DNA of 64,000 nucleotides, taken from Dipteronia dyeriana (taxonomy: Eukaryota > Streptophyta > Magnoliopsida > Sapindales > Sapindaceae). A program made the position numbers and the translations under genes. The stretch is from contig CM065300.1 in the NCBI GenBank assembly GCA_032871835.1, positions 109,117,088-109,181,087 on the forward strand, given 5' to 3'. How positions within the stretch are numbered: position 1 is the stretch's first letter; every line of letters starts with the position of its first letter. The notes under the pieces were generated by a model that searched no databases, had not been told where the DNA came from, and was given only the letters and a program-made list of their open reading frames with translations. Positions 32,331 through 44,289 of this stretch are shown here, in pieces.

Positions 32331-33204
32331 TTATTAAAAGTATTGGAATATCCAAATTTATTTAGACAAGAAACCGAAATTAAATTCCTCTTGAATTATG
32401 GTACATAATAAACGTTTATTAAATCTAAATACCTATAAGAAGCTAAATTGATTCTAATATCTTCCACTACATTAGTAGACACTAACGCTCCATTGCCTGA
32501 ATGCAAGTTGAATTCATTCTCATTCAGTCTCTTCCTTTCCTGGGACCCATTCTGGTTAGGCCCAAGTTGCCTTTTCTTCTGTTGTTTCTTATCCTTCTTA
32601 CGGGTCTTAACAGTAGTAACTTTACTAACCGTATGAATCTCTTAACCCTTGCCTATCACGAGGATTTTCTTAGTGCTTTGATCATCTTACCTAGAGTCGT
32701 GCAAGGTGCACTCCTTATTATTCAAGGTGTTGTCCAACTTGAACTGATCAAAGGAATCCGATAATGAGTTAACAATCATGTCAATTTTTGCTTCACCATT
32801 TATATCAGCACCATTGAGTTCAGTAGTGTTTATATGAGCTATGACTTTCATCATGTGATCTTTCACATCCTTTCCAGGTTTCATTCTAAGATTCTTAAAA
32901 GCAGTTACTGCCTCTCTCTTAGTCGTCCTGAACTTCATAGCAAATATCTCTTCCAAAGACATCATAATATCGGTAGCAGTCTCCATTCATTCATGTTGCT
33001 GGTGCAACACGTTGGAGATGGTATCCATAATGTAACCTTTAGCCATCTCATCTGAAGACTTCCATTGTTGATACTCGTCTCTTTACTTCTAAGTAGATTC
33101 CTTATTATGGTGGTTTGGTGGTTTAAGAATAAACAGAACAAACTTCTGTTTTTCAACTTGCGACAACAACCCAATTTTCCTTTTCCATGTGATATAATTA
33201 TCAT
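32331..33204 (-). pseudogene. gag and protease-edge remnant (family A, copy 2)
   Basis: The minus-strand pieces 32,687-32,986 (MMSLEEIFAMKFRTTKREAV, NSLSDSFDQFKLDNTL) and 32,962-33,204 match the family A gag at 1,629-2,269. A degraded stretch at 32,331-32,560 matches the protease/pre-integrase border of copy 1. Stops, a frameshift near 32,970 and loss of everything downstream of protease make it dead. The left edge at about 32,331 is a junction with a different LTR sequence. Confidence 0.8.
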
Positions 33205-34491
33205 TAGTTAAAGTATTATCTTTTAGGATGTTGATTAGGGTTAGAGTCATCATTTCTTTTTAATAACAAAAATTATATAATTAAATAATCATGATAAAGT
33301 ACTTTGGAATATTTATCTTGAATTAAATAAAATAATTCAATCGTAAAATTCAACGGTGATCCAACACCCATAAATGTCACGCCTCCTTTGGGAGTTCGCA
33401 CCATTTACTAGTTGGACTAGGTCCCACCTAATTGTTAACATAATAACCATCATTTTCAATTTTAGCCTTGCAATTTTATTAACAAGAACTCTTGGGAGGA
33501 TATTAATAAAATCTCATTGAGTGTGTTACCATGTTATCAACCTTCAATATATTCCCTCGAGAATATCCCTCATTTGCAAGTAGATATTGTTTGGGCCAAT
33601 TGTCTAGTCTATACTTGTAAGGAAGTATCTTGCTAAATTCCATTCGTGAATACCCCTTGGGGGTTATTACACGAAACATAAAGCTCAACTAAACTTGGAG
33701 GTTGTAGGTGTTCTGAAACACCTTCTCCCACTCAATTGTTTAAGGCATGTGATCGAATTCCATAGAATGATTTACCAAGTTATCTGGATGCCAATTGGAT
33801 GCCAATTAGATACCTAAACTATTCAATGCATATTCATACCAAAAGAGATATATGAGTGGCACTCCTATTCTATATGACATGTTATGAAATAATGACAAAC
33901 ATTGCAATATTAACGAAAATATAAATATCTACAATTTTGGTCCATCCTAGAAAAGCAAGTAAATTACATGTCTTGGAATACAAAAACTCATTTCTTGGCT
34001 AACAAGTCTTCACATGACCATCGTCTGCGCACCCCTTGGCTGCCTCCCAGAGGTGTATGCACCCCACAACACCATAAAGGGTTGCCATGCACAACCCATG
34101 GCTTCCATAGGGCTGCCGTGCACAGCCCATGCCACAACAATCATGGTTGTGTGCTCATTCACAACATGTTTGTTGCTATGGCCCACACGGTCCCAAACTT
34201 GTTCTGGTTGCTTCCAATTCTTCAAACCTTCGAGTCTTCAATACTTGAATGTATTACAGAAGAATTTTAAATAATAAAATACTGCAGTATTTTTAATACA
34301 ATATAGTACAAATTTTTTTTATACAATATTTTTCTGCAATATTTTTATTACAGTAGCAAAATAAATAAAAAACTTAACAACTATCAAGAAGGAAATTATG
34401 GCGATGATAGGTCACCCTTCTTGTTACACTCCCAAAATAAAAATACATTGAAATTTTAGGACCGAAATTGGGCAATAACAATCCACGTATT

Positions 34492-34546
<55 letters not shown>

Positions 34547-34673
34547 CCATACATTCCAATGTAAATATATATGTGAATACCTATAGTGTCATCTCTTTCT
34601 AAAACATGCATATTAACAATAAAAAGAAATAGATTCACGTACACGTACATCAATTCATCAAGGGTACAACCAA
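33205..34673 (-). other. 5' leader of family A copy 2, with hairpins and microsatellite
   Basis: It matches 2,358-3,700. The GC-rich island has two clean hairpins: 34,080-34,096 (GGTTG/CAACC stem) and 34,110-34,128 (GGGCT/AGCCC stem with GTGCAC in the loop). A (CA)n(TA)n microsatellite occupies about 34,496-34,547. The frames reported in this region on both strands are not coding. Confidence 0.65.
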
Positions 34674-34685
34674 GCTCTGATACCA
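34674..34685 (-). other. Primer binding site (family A copy 2)
   Basis: The minus strand reads TGGTATCAGAGC, a perfect tRNA-iMet-type site, two bases from the LTR at 34,688. Confidence 0.9.
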
Positions 34686-34687
34686 AT

Positions 34688-35553
34688 TGTAAGGAAAAAT
34701 CAGTTCAAAGGCGGCGGAAGCGTAGAATTAGGGTTTGATATATTTTTTAAAAAATACTTTAATAGAAAGAACCTTAACCCTAGATTAACTGATGTATAAT
34801 AAAAGTGTAGTACCTTTTTTCTCATGACGATTGAACTAGTGTCAAATTTAATTCACAAGATCTTCCAATCCAATCACGAATGTGAATCACTTAGGAATGT
34901 GGGCTCCCTTTCATTAAATTGTATACCTAAGGATGGAAACAAACAAAATCTCTTTCTTTGTTAGTCACAATTATCCTCCAAGAAGAAAAACAAAGAAAAT
35001 TAGGTCACTTGTGAATTATCAATCAATTTGATTGAAACCTGCGTGAACCTTGATTCGATGTTGTACACAAAACCTTTTGATGAAAAGTCTACTAGTGCAC
35101 CATCGAAAACAAAAACGTTCTTCCTTATTTTTCTTCTTTGTCGAATTTTCACACACCAATCTTTAGAGTTGGAAGAATTTATCTAGAGAAAGAACCGGAT
35201 TCTCTACACTTAATTTCTCACTTGGCCAAAATTTCTCTCCATTAAATTAGTGTGTGGCCAAAATTTCTCTCCAAGAGAAAGGTAATGGCTGATTTTCTTT
35301 TCTCTCTAAATTATTAGGTTGGCCGAATTCTACATTATCATATATATAGTGTCCAAATTTTTCATCCTTTTAATTCAAGGGACCAAATCCTCTCCTAAGA
35401 AAGATTTAATTGGTGGGCAAGAATCCTTTCCTTAGGTGGATTTACTTGGTGATAAGGAATCCTTTTCAAAGAAGAATCATTTTCAAAGAAGAATTCTTTT
35501 CTACACCAAGATTCTTAATCCAACTAAAATAGAGTTTTTATTCAATAACCAAT
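34688..35553 (-). repeat. 5' LTR of family A copy 2, truncated by element G
   Basis: It begins 'tgtaaggaaaaatcag' and matches the first 850 or so bases of the LTR at 3,715. It stops at 'ttcaataaccaat' (35,553), a sequence found inside the intact LTR (compare the reverse at about 43,550), where the element G LTR begins. Confidence 0.8.
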
Positions 35554-37407
35554 TGTAAGGACCTCGCTTTTATGATTGGCTTATTTCATGACAAACCACA
35601 CCACATTGGGGATGATTGTGTAATGGGTAGCTTAGGTCCTCATTGGCAAACTTCCAAGCATCTCCTTGACTTCAAGAGCAAAAGGTATATTCACTTGACT
35701 TTGCCTCTTGAAGAGTTTAGGTGCACACACACTTCATCCATGATTTGATTCTTCTTGCATTTGTGTTGTCTATTGCTTACATGTGCATCCTTACTCACTA
35801 TCACACTTGCACTTCATTTCTAGATTTAAGTGTGGTTTTGTATTGTGTCCACGCTTGCATAATGACATACATGTTTTAGTGCATTGAGTGACCATTTGAG
35901 AATGTCTAATTCTTCTCTTAGTTTCGTCTTTGGTCACATGGTTTTATTCCATGAGTTTGGGCATTCTTATTAATGTCCAAATCTGACCTTTGGTCACTCA
36001 TTTGACCATAACTCTATCTATAGACATCTAAATCTTGTTTTATAAATAGGAGTAGAAAGTAAACTTCCATACCTTTCCAATGGTATGTCATACTAAAGGT
36101 TTGAATGTCGTTTGGTCATGTTTTGGGTAGCTCAAATCTGGAGCTGTTGTGCTATCGCGTTTTTCCCAAGAGCAAAGCGACCTCAGGGCGACTTCACTTC
36201 CAAGTCACTTTTTCAAGCGAATTTTGGTGCATAAACCCGAGAGCAAAGCAACCTTGAAGTGACTTATCATCTAGGTCACCCTAAGGTCGCTTCTAACGTC
36301 CGGTAAACAATTTTTTCTCTTCCAAAACGATGCAGTTTTGCTCTATGGCTCATATATACAAGCCATCTTCTTCCTACTCGATTTTTAGAGCTTCCAAACC
36401 ATTTTTTAATGTGAGAAAGTATTTCCTTTAAGACAGAAGCTCCAAGAGTTATTATTTAACTCTCCAAACCCAAAACTCATCATCCTTCATGCATTATTGA
36501 GCATCTTTAGGCATGGGTCTTCATCTTTGATTGACTTGGTAAGTTGAACAAAAACCTCATCTTTGTCATTTATTCATGTTTTCCAAGATGATGTTTTTAT
36601 TACATTTATTAGGTGATTAAATGCTAGGACTTCATTCATTGTATCTATTTATGAGTTCATTTGCATGATTGGGTTTGTATTATGATAGCTAGAATTTAGG
36701 ACCATATTTCCCTTATTGCTAAGTCTTTATGCCTTGCATCTAGACCTTGATATTTATGCCTCATTAATTGCATTTCTTGATTGCATATTTATTGCCCTTG
36801 ATTATATGTTGTGAGAACTTGTGTTGAATGGACTTATTTGACAATTAGGTTGCTAGATTTTATCTACATCTAACTGAGCCCTTATTTATGGGCATATAGG
36901 CATTGTCGATAACTAGGATGTTATATTGCATTATCTACATCTAGTTAAGCATTTTGTGTTTGGCTTACACGTTATTGCATTTGAGCATAGTGTCATATAT
37001 ACACCTAGACCATACACTCTTCATTGAGTTAAAGTCTTACGGCTTTGGTGTGAAGTTGCACAAGCAAGAGAAGCCTTGCAACCAAGGGTGGGTTGGCAAG
37101 CAATTGATCGAGTATCCACTGTAAAAGGCCTAAGGGGTAGAGTAGGAGGTGCTCACGCCAAGAGTAGTGGATTTCTGTGATCGTGTGTGGCTAGCAGAAT
37201 AGTCCGTGGTTTTTTCCATTTTGAGGATTTCCACGTAAACCTCAAGTGTTATTTCTATTTCTATACTTTATTCTTGATGATGTTTGTTTGTTTTATTGGG
37301 TAAATTTTGAATATTGACTAATAAATAAAAATTGGTAATTAACTTGATTAAAACCTATTCACCCCCTCTAGGTTATTAGACACACACGTTTTAAGGGTTA
37401 TTTTTCA
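35554..37407 (+). repeat. 5' LTR of element G (1,854 bp)
   Basis: It runs from TGTAAGGACC to '...gttatttttca', followed by a primer site. It includes the SIRE-type blocks 'ccgtggttttttccat' (37,205-37,220) and 'cctattcaccccctctaggt' (37,354-37,373), GC-rich 'gcaaagcgacc...agtcac' repeats (36,155-36,300) and the CAAAACGA box. It is inserted in the family A LTR; the far target duplication is not visible because the element is truncated. Confidence 0.82.
36323..36360 (+). promoter_or_regulatory. LTR promoter box and TATA (element G)
   Basis: CAAAACGATGCAGTTTT (36,323-36,339) is followed 12 bases later by 'atatata' (36,352-36,358). This is the same arrangement as in families B and E. Confidence 0.55.
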
Positions 37408-37408
37408 A

Positions 37409-37421
37409 TTAGAATCAGAGC
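37409..37421 (+). other. Degenerate primer binding site of element G
   Basis: TTAGAATCAGAGC differs from TTGGTATCAGAGC at two positions and lies one base after the LTR end. Confidence 0.7.
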
Positions 37422-37529
37422 AGGTTCCTAGAAATACTTAGGTGATCCAAACTCTTGTTTTTGTGTCTTGCATCTGTTTGCATTTGATCGTTGCATTCAT
37501 TTGCATTCATCATATTCATTAAACACCAT

Positions 37530-38950
37530 AAGTGGCATTGAGATGTTAGAGGGAGATTTGAGCCCTAAAGTTGATAGGGAAGAATATGACTTCGATAAGG
37601 AGATAACTCTCATGGTTGAGAGATTTAGGAGATTCACAAAATCTCTAAAGAAGGGCATGACCTCCAAGGTGAAGGAGGAAAAGAAAAGGCCAAAGAAATG
37701 TGACCCTTGCTTTGAATGTGGTGGAATTGACCACATCGCCTCCAAGTGTGCTAACTTAAAGTACAAGAATGGAGGAGTTGATTTGATCGCTACTTGGTGT
37801 AATAGCGAAGTTGATGTAGTTGACGAGTGTTTTACAAGCTCGGTGGATAATGAGTTTAACTACTTCGCATTTCCCGTTTCCCACCATGAAGAAACACAAG
37901 CCACCACCAAATGTATATAACTTGAAGAGTTCAAGATAGGTGATTTGGAGTTTGGAAACGGAAGTGGAGCATGCATAAGTGGAAGAAGCCTCGTTAGTGA
38001 TAACCCACACTCCGGAAACTCTTGTGACAATGTGGTTGATTATCAAGAGTTGGTTGATTCTTTTCAACAGTCTTTGAAGGAGAAAGATAATGATATCATT
38101 AGCCTGGAAAAGGATAATCTTCAACTAAGAGATAAAGTGACTCACTGAGACGAAGAAGTGAGATCTGCAAAGGAATAAGAAGTCAAGTTGAAGAATGACC
38201 TTGATGAAGCAAGGAGTGCACTTGCCAAAATGACTTCGGGATCGAAGATGCTTGACCACATTTAAGCTTTGGCAAGAAGCCAAATGACAAGCGATGGCTT
38301 GGTTTGGTAAATGATGAGACCACATCATCCTTGGACAAGCCTACATTTGTGAAGGAGATTGCTCCTATTTGTCCGCCTAGGTCTCAACACCCTAAGAAGA
38401 TTCTTGTTGTGGGTGAATCCTATAAGAGCTGAACCTTAAAGATGCTTCCAAGGAAACAAGCTCAACCTAACCCTTGAGGATGCCTCAATCAAAGTTTAAT
38501 CAACCTTTGAGGTAAGTTACTCATGCTTAACCACAAAGGCACCAACATCCGACCAATGCTTCCAAGAAAATTAAATCGGTGGTTCAAAGACAACATCATC
38601 AACATGGCCATGCCTCGATAAGAGCTAAATGCAATGGTATGAATTCTTCTTTTATACCTACTTGTCATTATTGTGGTATGATTGGTCATATTCGACCAAA
38701 TTGTGTTAACTACATCAAGTCATGTAGAATTAAAAGCATGAGAGAAAAGAAAATGAACTGTAGGGCTAAATTGAATAATCCTAGGAATCCTAGCAAGTAT
38801 AAAATCTTGACCACTAAAAATGATGTAATGGAACCTAGGTTGGATAAGGAAAATATACATCCTATCCCTTGTGCTAAAATTTCTCCCTTAGATTCTACTA
38901 GGTCAAATGGACTTGGTATGTCTAATGGGACTTGCCCCTTGCCTTGATAT
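37530..38950 (+). pseudogene. gag remnant of element G
   Basis: The N-terminal capsid domain is missing; homology starts at about 37,535 with DFDKEITLMVERFRRFTKSL. The first zinc knuckle CFECGGIDHIASKC (complete CX2CX4HX4C) is near 37,705. An acidic linker and a coiled-coil piece (LKEKDNDIISLEKDNLQL, 38,070-38,125) follow, then a frame-shifted stretch, and a second knuckle CHYCGMIGHIRPNCVNYI near 38,665. The frame ends at 38,947. Two knuckles and linker match family B and C gags. Protease and pol are absent. Confidence 0.82.
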
Positions 38951-39589
38951 GCTTCAGTATGTGACCCCATTTGGGGAGCTCAAACAAAGAGAGCGAACTT
39001 GCATGATTTGTATTAAGCAGAAAAGTTGATTAATTTTATGCTCTTTTAATAATTGTTTGAGATTCTTGGTTGTACATATATGTTTTTCTTAATAAGTGTA
39101 CACCATTGCTTTACTTGCAATCCATGTCATATTTATGTTCAAACGTGTATTTTTGGACTAGAAGATTTAATTGGGAAAGTACATTTGAATTACCTATAAT
39201 TTATCTCCATGACATGCTAACTTGCTTATTATGACATGCTTAAAATGATATGCATGAATTGAGTTTGATTGCTTTGATACAAATGTGTATGAGTACAAAT
39301 GAGAAGACTAATCAATAAGGATCTTGTATCCATGCAATTAATAAGGATTTTATATCCAACTTAGTCTTCTCTATTTTCTTAATGGTGAAACAAGACTACT
39401 ATCATACAGATAATTATTCGAAAAAATCAAAAAGGGCGCAATAGTCGGTCATGTCTTGATTTGCCTTTAAGGATTGATATAGTTGCTTTATTTTCAAAAT
39501 TTTGAAACTCTATGTTGTTTGCTTATGACAAAAGGGTGCAAATTGGTTTGAATTCTTTAGGAAACCCTTTTGATGCTTGCTTTGCCAAA
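38951..39589 (+). other. Non-coding tail of element G before the family A fragment
   Basis: No recognisable domain or LTR end was found. Sequence such as 'aaaagggcgcaatagtcgg' and 'gacaaaagggtgcaaattgg' may be degraded element 3' sequence. The border with the family A RT lies somewhere near 39,580. Confidence 0.4.
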
Positions 39590-39985
39590 TACCACTTGAA
39601 ACGATGTAGGTGTATTGACATTAGTAAAAGAATGGTTAGTAAAACAATTTGATATAAAGAACTTAGGAGAAACATGTTTTATTCTTGGTATCCAGGTCAT
39701 AAGGGATACAAAGAATAGAACAATTGCATTATCCCAAGCTTCATACATAGATAAAATCTTGTCTAGATTTTTCGTGCAAGATTCCAAGAAAGGTATGTTA
39801 CCTTTCAGACTGGAATCAAACTTTCTAAGGAAAAAATTCCTATGAATGAACATGATGAGCAATTCATGAGTAGGGTTCCAAATGCCTCCGTAATTGGGAG
39901 TCTCATGTATGCAATGCTCTGCATTAGACTAGATATTTGTTTTGTTGTTAACATAGTTAGCGGGTTTCAATCGAAACCTAGTCTT
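39590..39985 (+). pseudogene. Reverse transcriptase C-terminal remnant (family A, copy 3)
   Basis: The plus-strand frames encode LVKEWLVKQFDIKNLGETCF, ILGIQVIRDTKNRTIALSQA, YIDKILSRFF and then, after a frameshift near 39,815, a segment with ASVIGSLMYAML and DICFVVNIVS. This is the Copia RT part just downstream of the YVDD box. A TGA precedes it at about 39,597. RNase H and the 3' untranslated part are missing: the coding sequence joins family A LTR sequence at about 39,988. It is the only family A RT piece in the window. Confidence 0.85.
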
Positions 39986-39989
39986 GGTC

Positions 39990-42056
39990 AAAAGACTATG
40001 AGATAAGAAGAATTGTTCGTACATCTAGAAATGTATGAGGTATACACAATTCTTTAGTTGGTCTTGAATAATATTCACAACTTTAGATAAAGGTGCTATG
40101 ATGAGTCTAAAATCATCAAAGTGTAGTGTCTTTGGGCAAGGGAATCTAGTGCACTAGGTGCATTGAATAGGATCATAATGACATACCTTATCCAAAACCG
40201 TCAATGGATAAAAGATTTCACTTGAAAACAATCGGAAAGTCTATCTCAATCCTGAGATAAATGATGGACTTATGGTTGCAATTATTATCATCTGAGCTAT
40301 CAATGAGTACGATTATATAGCTTAGTCTATCCTCGATAGTTTGGTGGTATTCATTTGTTAATCAACAGAGGACTTCATTTATAGATATGGACATCGTGGC
40401 TCCATTTGTTAAATGAGAGTAGAATATCATCATATGGATGTTTTGAGGTATTAGATATTAAATCTTAACGTTAAGTTTTCAATAGTGTCTATTGAAATAT
40501 GGCTTCTGGACAAATCAAAATATCCAAGTTCTAAATATGGTAACTTGGAGAGCTATAGACGGTCTATAAGCTCTTGGCGATTACTGATATTCTTCATGAG
40601 GATACATTTTCTTCATTAAGATTGTCTAGGGTATGAGTAAGCAATATTAACTTATTCTATCTTTATTTAAGAGTTCAATTTTAGTTATTTAGTGGAATGA
40701 ACTAAAATTAATAGATCGGACCTATGTGAATCATTTGTTTATTGTGATTGAGTTGTGTCTATTGGAGCGTAAATTTAGATAGCCCGCCAAGATCCTCAAT
40801 CCACACGAACTTGCATGGATCACTTGATATATTCTACCGGACCAATTTATGGGTCCATTTAGAATTGTATTGAGGCATGTGGACTTGTTTCTTTTTGTAA
40901 GAGTGGGTGTAGTTCACATGTGGACTTTTTATTAGGATCCAATGGATTTAATAAAATACGAAAAATAATATATATATGCCCATAGGTGGTCTTGGGAGGC
41001 AAGGCTAAATATTTTAGCTTAATTATATTGTTTTTTAGTTTATTATTTAATTAAGTGGAAATTAATTAATTATTTAATTAAAAGTTAAAATATTTTTCTT
41101 AATAGGAGATGGTCTCTTTATATTATACTATTGTTGGTAGTATAATTAATATTAAAGACTATATTTGATAAATAGATAAATAAAAGGAATTATTTACCTA
41201 GTCAAATTAGGAAGTCTTTAATATGGTCACAAATACATTATTTGAGTTGGATTAGGAGTCTTTGTGTAGGAAATAATTCTTTTTGGAAAAGAATTATTGT
41301 TAACTAAGTAAATCCACCTAAGGATAGGATTCTTGCCCATCAAGTAAATCCTTCTTAGGAGAGGATTTGTGATCCTATATATACTACCTCTAAATTTTGG
41401 CCAAGGGAAGAACTCAAGCTCTAAAATTCTTCCTAGCATAAGAAATTAGATGAGGAATATCGTCTAAGCTTGTAATTTATAAGAAGAAAATTTCGGGCAA
41501 GGCAAATTTTCATAGAGAAATTTTCGGCCAAAGGGGAATTTTGAGTATAGAGAATTTTGATCTTGCTATAGATAAATTCATCCAACTCTAAAGACTGGTG
41601 TGTGAAAATTCAGCAAAGAGGAAAAGGAAGAAAGAACGTTTTGTGTTCGATAGTGCACTAGTAACCTTTATATTAAAAGGTTTTTTGTACAACATCGAAT
41701 CTAGGTTCACGCGAGTTTCAATCAAATTGATTGATAATTCACAAGTGACCTAACGTTCTTTGTTTTTCTTCTTGGAGGATTATTGTGACTAATAAATAAA
41801 GAAATTTTGTTTGTTTCCATCTTCAGGTATACAATTTAAAGAAAGGGAGCCCACACTCCTAGGTGATTCACTTTCGTGATTGGATTGGAAGATCTTACGG
41901 ATTCAATTTGGTGCTAGTTCAGTCGTCACGAGAAAAATATACGATACTTTTAATATACATAAATTAATCTAGGGTTAAGGTTCTTTCTTTTAAAGGAAAT
42001 TTTTTTAAATATATCAAACCCTAATTTCACGCTTCTGTTGTACGATTTTCCCTACA
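39990..42056 (+). repeat. Family A LTR, plus orientation, 5'-truncated
   Basis: 'aaagactatgagataagaag' at 39,998 matches the reverse complement of about 6,000-6,015 in the first LTR, and the end at 42,056 ('ttccctaca') matches the reverse of 3,715-3,724. The deletion junction joins RT directly into the LTR. The last 1.4 kb also match 42,872-44,265. Confidence 0.8.
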
Positions 42057-42871
42057 ACCAGTAATCACCAAGAGCTCATAGATCGCCTATAGCTCTCCAA
42101 GTTACCATATTTACTCTTATAGCCACATTTTGAACTTAGATACTTTGACTTGTCCGGAAGCCATATTTCAATATACAATATTGAAAACTTAACGTTAAGA
42201 TTTAATATCCAATACCTCAAAACATCCATATGATGATATTATACTCTCATTTAATAAATGGAGCCACGATGTCCATATCTATAAATGAAGTCCTTTATCG
42301 ATTAACAAATGAATACCACCAAACTATCGAGGATATACTATGCTATATATTCGTACTCATTGATAGTTCAAATGATAACACTTGCAGCCATAAGTCCATC
42401 ATTTATCTCGGGATTGAGATAGACTCTCTGATTATCTTCAAGTGAAAACTTTTATCCATTGACGGTTCTTTGATAAAGTATTTCACTGTGATCCTATTCA
42501 ATGCACTAGATTCTTTTACCCAAAGACACCACACTTTGATGATTTTAGACTCATCATAACACATTTGATCCCACTCAAATGCTAGCAAAAGAATTTACAA
42601 CTTTGACAAGATAAATGCGCCCAATCTTTATCTTAAGTTGTGAATATTATTTAAGACTACTAAAGAATTGTGTCTACCTCATACATATCTAGATGTATGA
42701 ACAATTCTTCTTTTCTCATAGTCTTTTGACCTTATGATTATTTACTTTTGACAATTATAATAATTAAACTATAAATGCTATAAGATTTGTTAAACTAGAA
42801 ATCACTTTTACTAATATGAAAAGATTGTCAAATACTTTATTACACTCTTGCTATCGAGCATAATCCCAACA
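42057..42871 (-). repeat. Family A LTR outer part, minus orientation
   Basis: 'gtaatcaccaagagctcatag' onward matches 5,345-6,120 in the same strand and the reverse complement of about 39,998-40,600. It keeps the LTR tip 'gcataatcccaaca' at 42,858-42,871, i.e. TGTTGGGATTATGC on its own strand, which I take as the true LTR start of family A. Confidence 0.8.
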
Positions 42872-44265
42872 TCGTTAACTTATTCTATATTTATTTAAGA
42901 GTTCAATTTTATTTCTTTAGTGGAATTAACTAAAATTAATAGATTGGACCTAAGTGAATCATTTGCTGATTGTGATTAGGTTATGTCTATTGGAGCTTAA
43001 ATTTAGATAACCCGCCAAAATCTCCAATTCACAAGAACTTGTATGGATCACTTGATATATTCTACTGGACCAATTTATGGGTCCATCTAGAATTGTATTA
43101 AGACATGTGGACTTGTTTCTTTTTGTAAGAATGGTTCTAATTCACATGTGGACCTTTTATTAAGGACCAATGGATTTAATTAAATAGGAAAAACATTATA
43201 TGGCCATGTGTGGACTTGGGCGGCAAGGCTACATATAATAGCTTATTATTATTATATATATTTATATATATATATATATATTAATTAAATAGAAATTAAT
43301 TAATTTGTTAATTAATTAATTATTTAATTAAAAGTCCAAATCTTTTTCCTTATAGAAGTAGGTTTCCAAGTGTCATATTATTGTTAGTAATATGATAAGT
43401 ATCAAATACTATATTTGATAAGTAGATAAATAAAATGAATTTATTTGTCTAGTCAAATTAGATAGTATTTGTATTCTATTAGAACTCCAATTGACAATTA
43501 GTCAAATTATGAAGTTTTTGGTTTAGTCACAACTTAATTTATATTCAATAATTGGTTATTGAATAAATACACTATTGAGTTGGATTAGGAGTCTTGGTGT
43601 GTAAAAGAAATCATTTTTTTAAGAGGATTGAATCCAAATTTTGATAGGAGTCTTGGTAAAGTAGAAATCCTCTTTCTAGCAGGATTTTCGGCCACCTATA
43701 TATACTCCTATATAGAATTTTGACCAAGACCTAATTTTTGGTGTGTGAAGTTTATTTTATTTGTTTTTTTATAGTTAAAAAAAACTTCGTTCAACTTTTT
43801 GTGTGAAGAATTCGGCCAAGCATAAAGAAATGAGAAACATTTTTGTTTTTGATAGTTCACTAGTAACTTTTACAATAAAAGGTTTTATGCACAACATTGA
43901 ATTAAGGTTCACACGAGTTTCAATCAAATAGATTGACAATTCACAAATGACCGAACGTTCTTGGGTTTTCTCTAAGAGGATTATTATGACTAACAAAAAA
44001 AAAGATTTTATTTGTTTCCATCCTCAGATATACAATTCAAAGAAAGGAGCCCACACTCCTAGATGATTCACGTTAGTGATTGGTGGAAGATCTTGCGGAT
44101 TCAATTCGATGCAAGTTTGATCGTTACGAGAAAAAAAGTATGATACTTTTTATATACGCTAATTAATCAAGGGGTTAAGGTCTTCTTTATTAAAGATACT
44201 TTTTTAAAATATACCAAACCCTAATTTAACGCTCCCACCGCATTTTGAATCGATTTTTTTCTACA
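42872..44265 (+). repeat. Family A LTR inner part, plus orientation
   Basis: It aligns with 40,646-42,056 from 'aacttattctat...tttatttaaga' to the LTR end 'tttttctaca' (44,265). It contains AT-rich stretches (43,245-43,330). No genes; the minus frame at 43,775-43,996 is not coding. Confidence 0.8.
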
Positions 44266-44289
44266 GTTCATACCCTCACATCAATGAGT

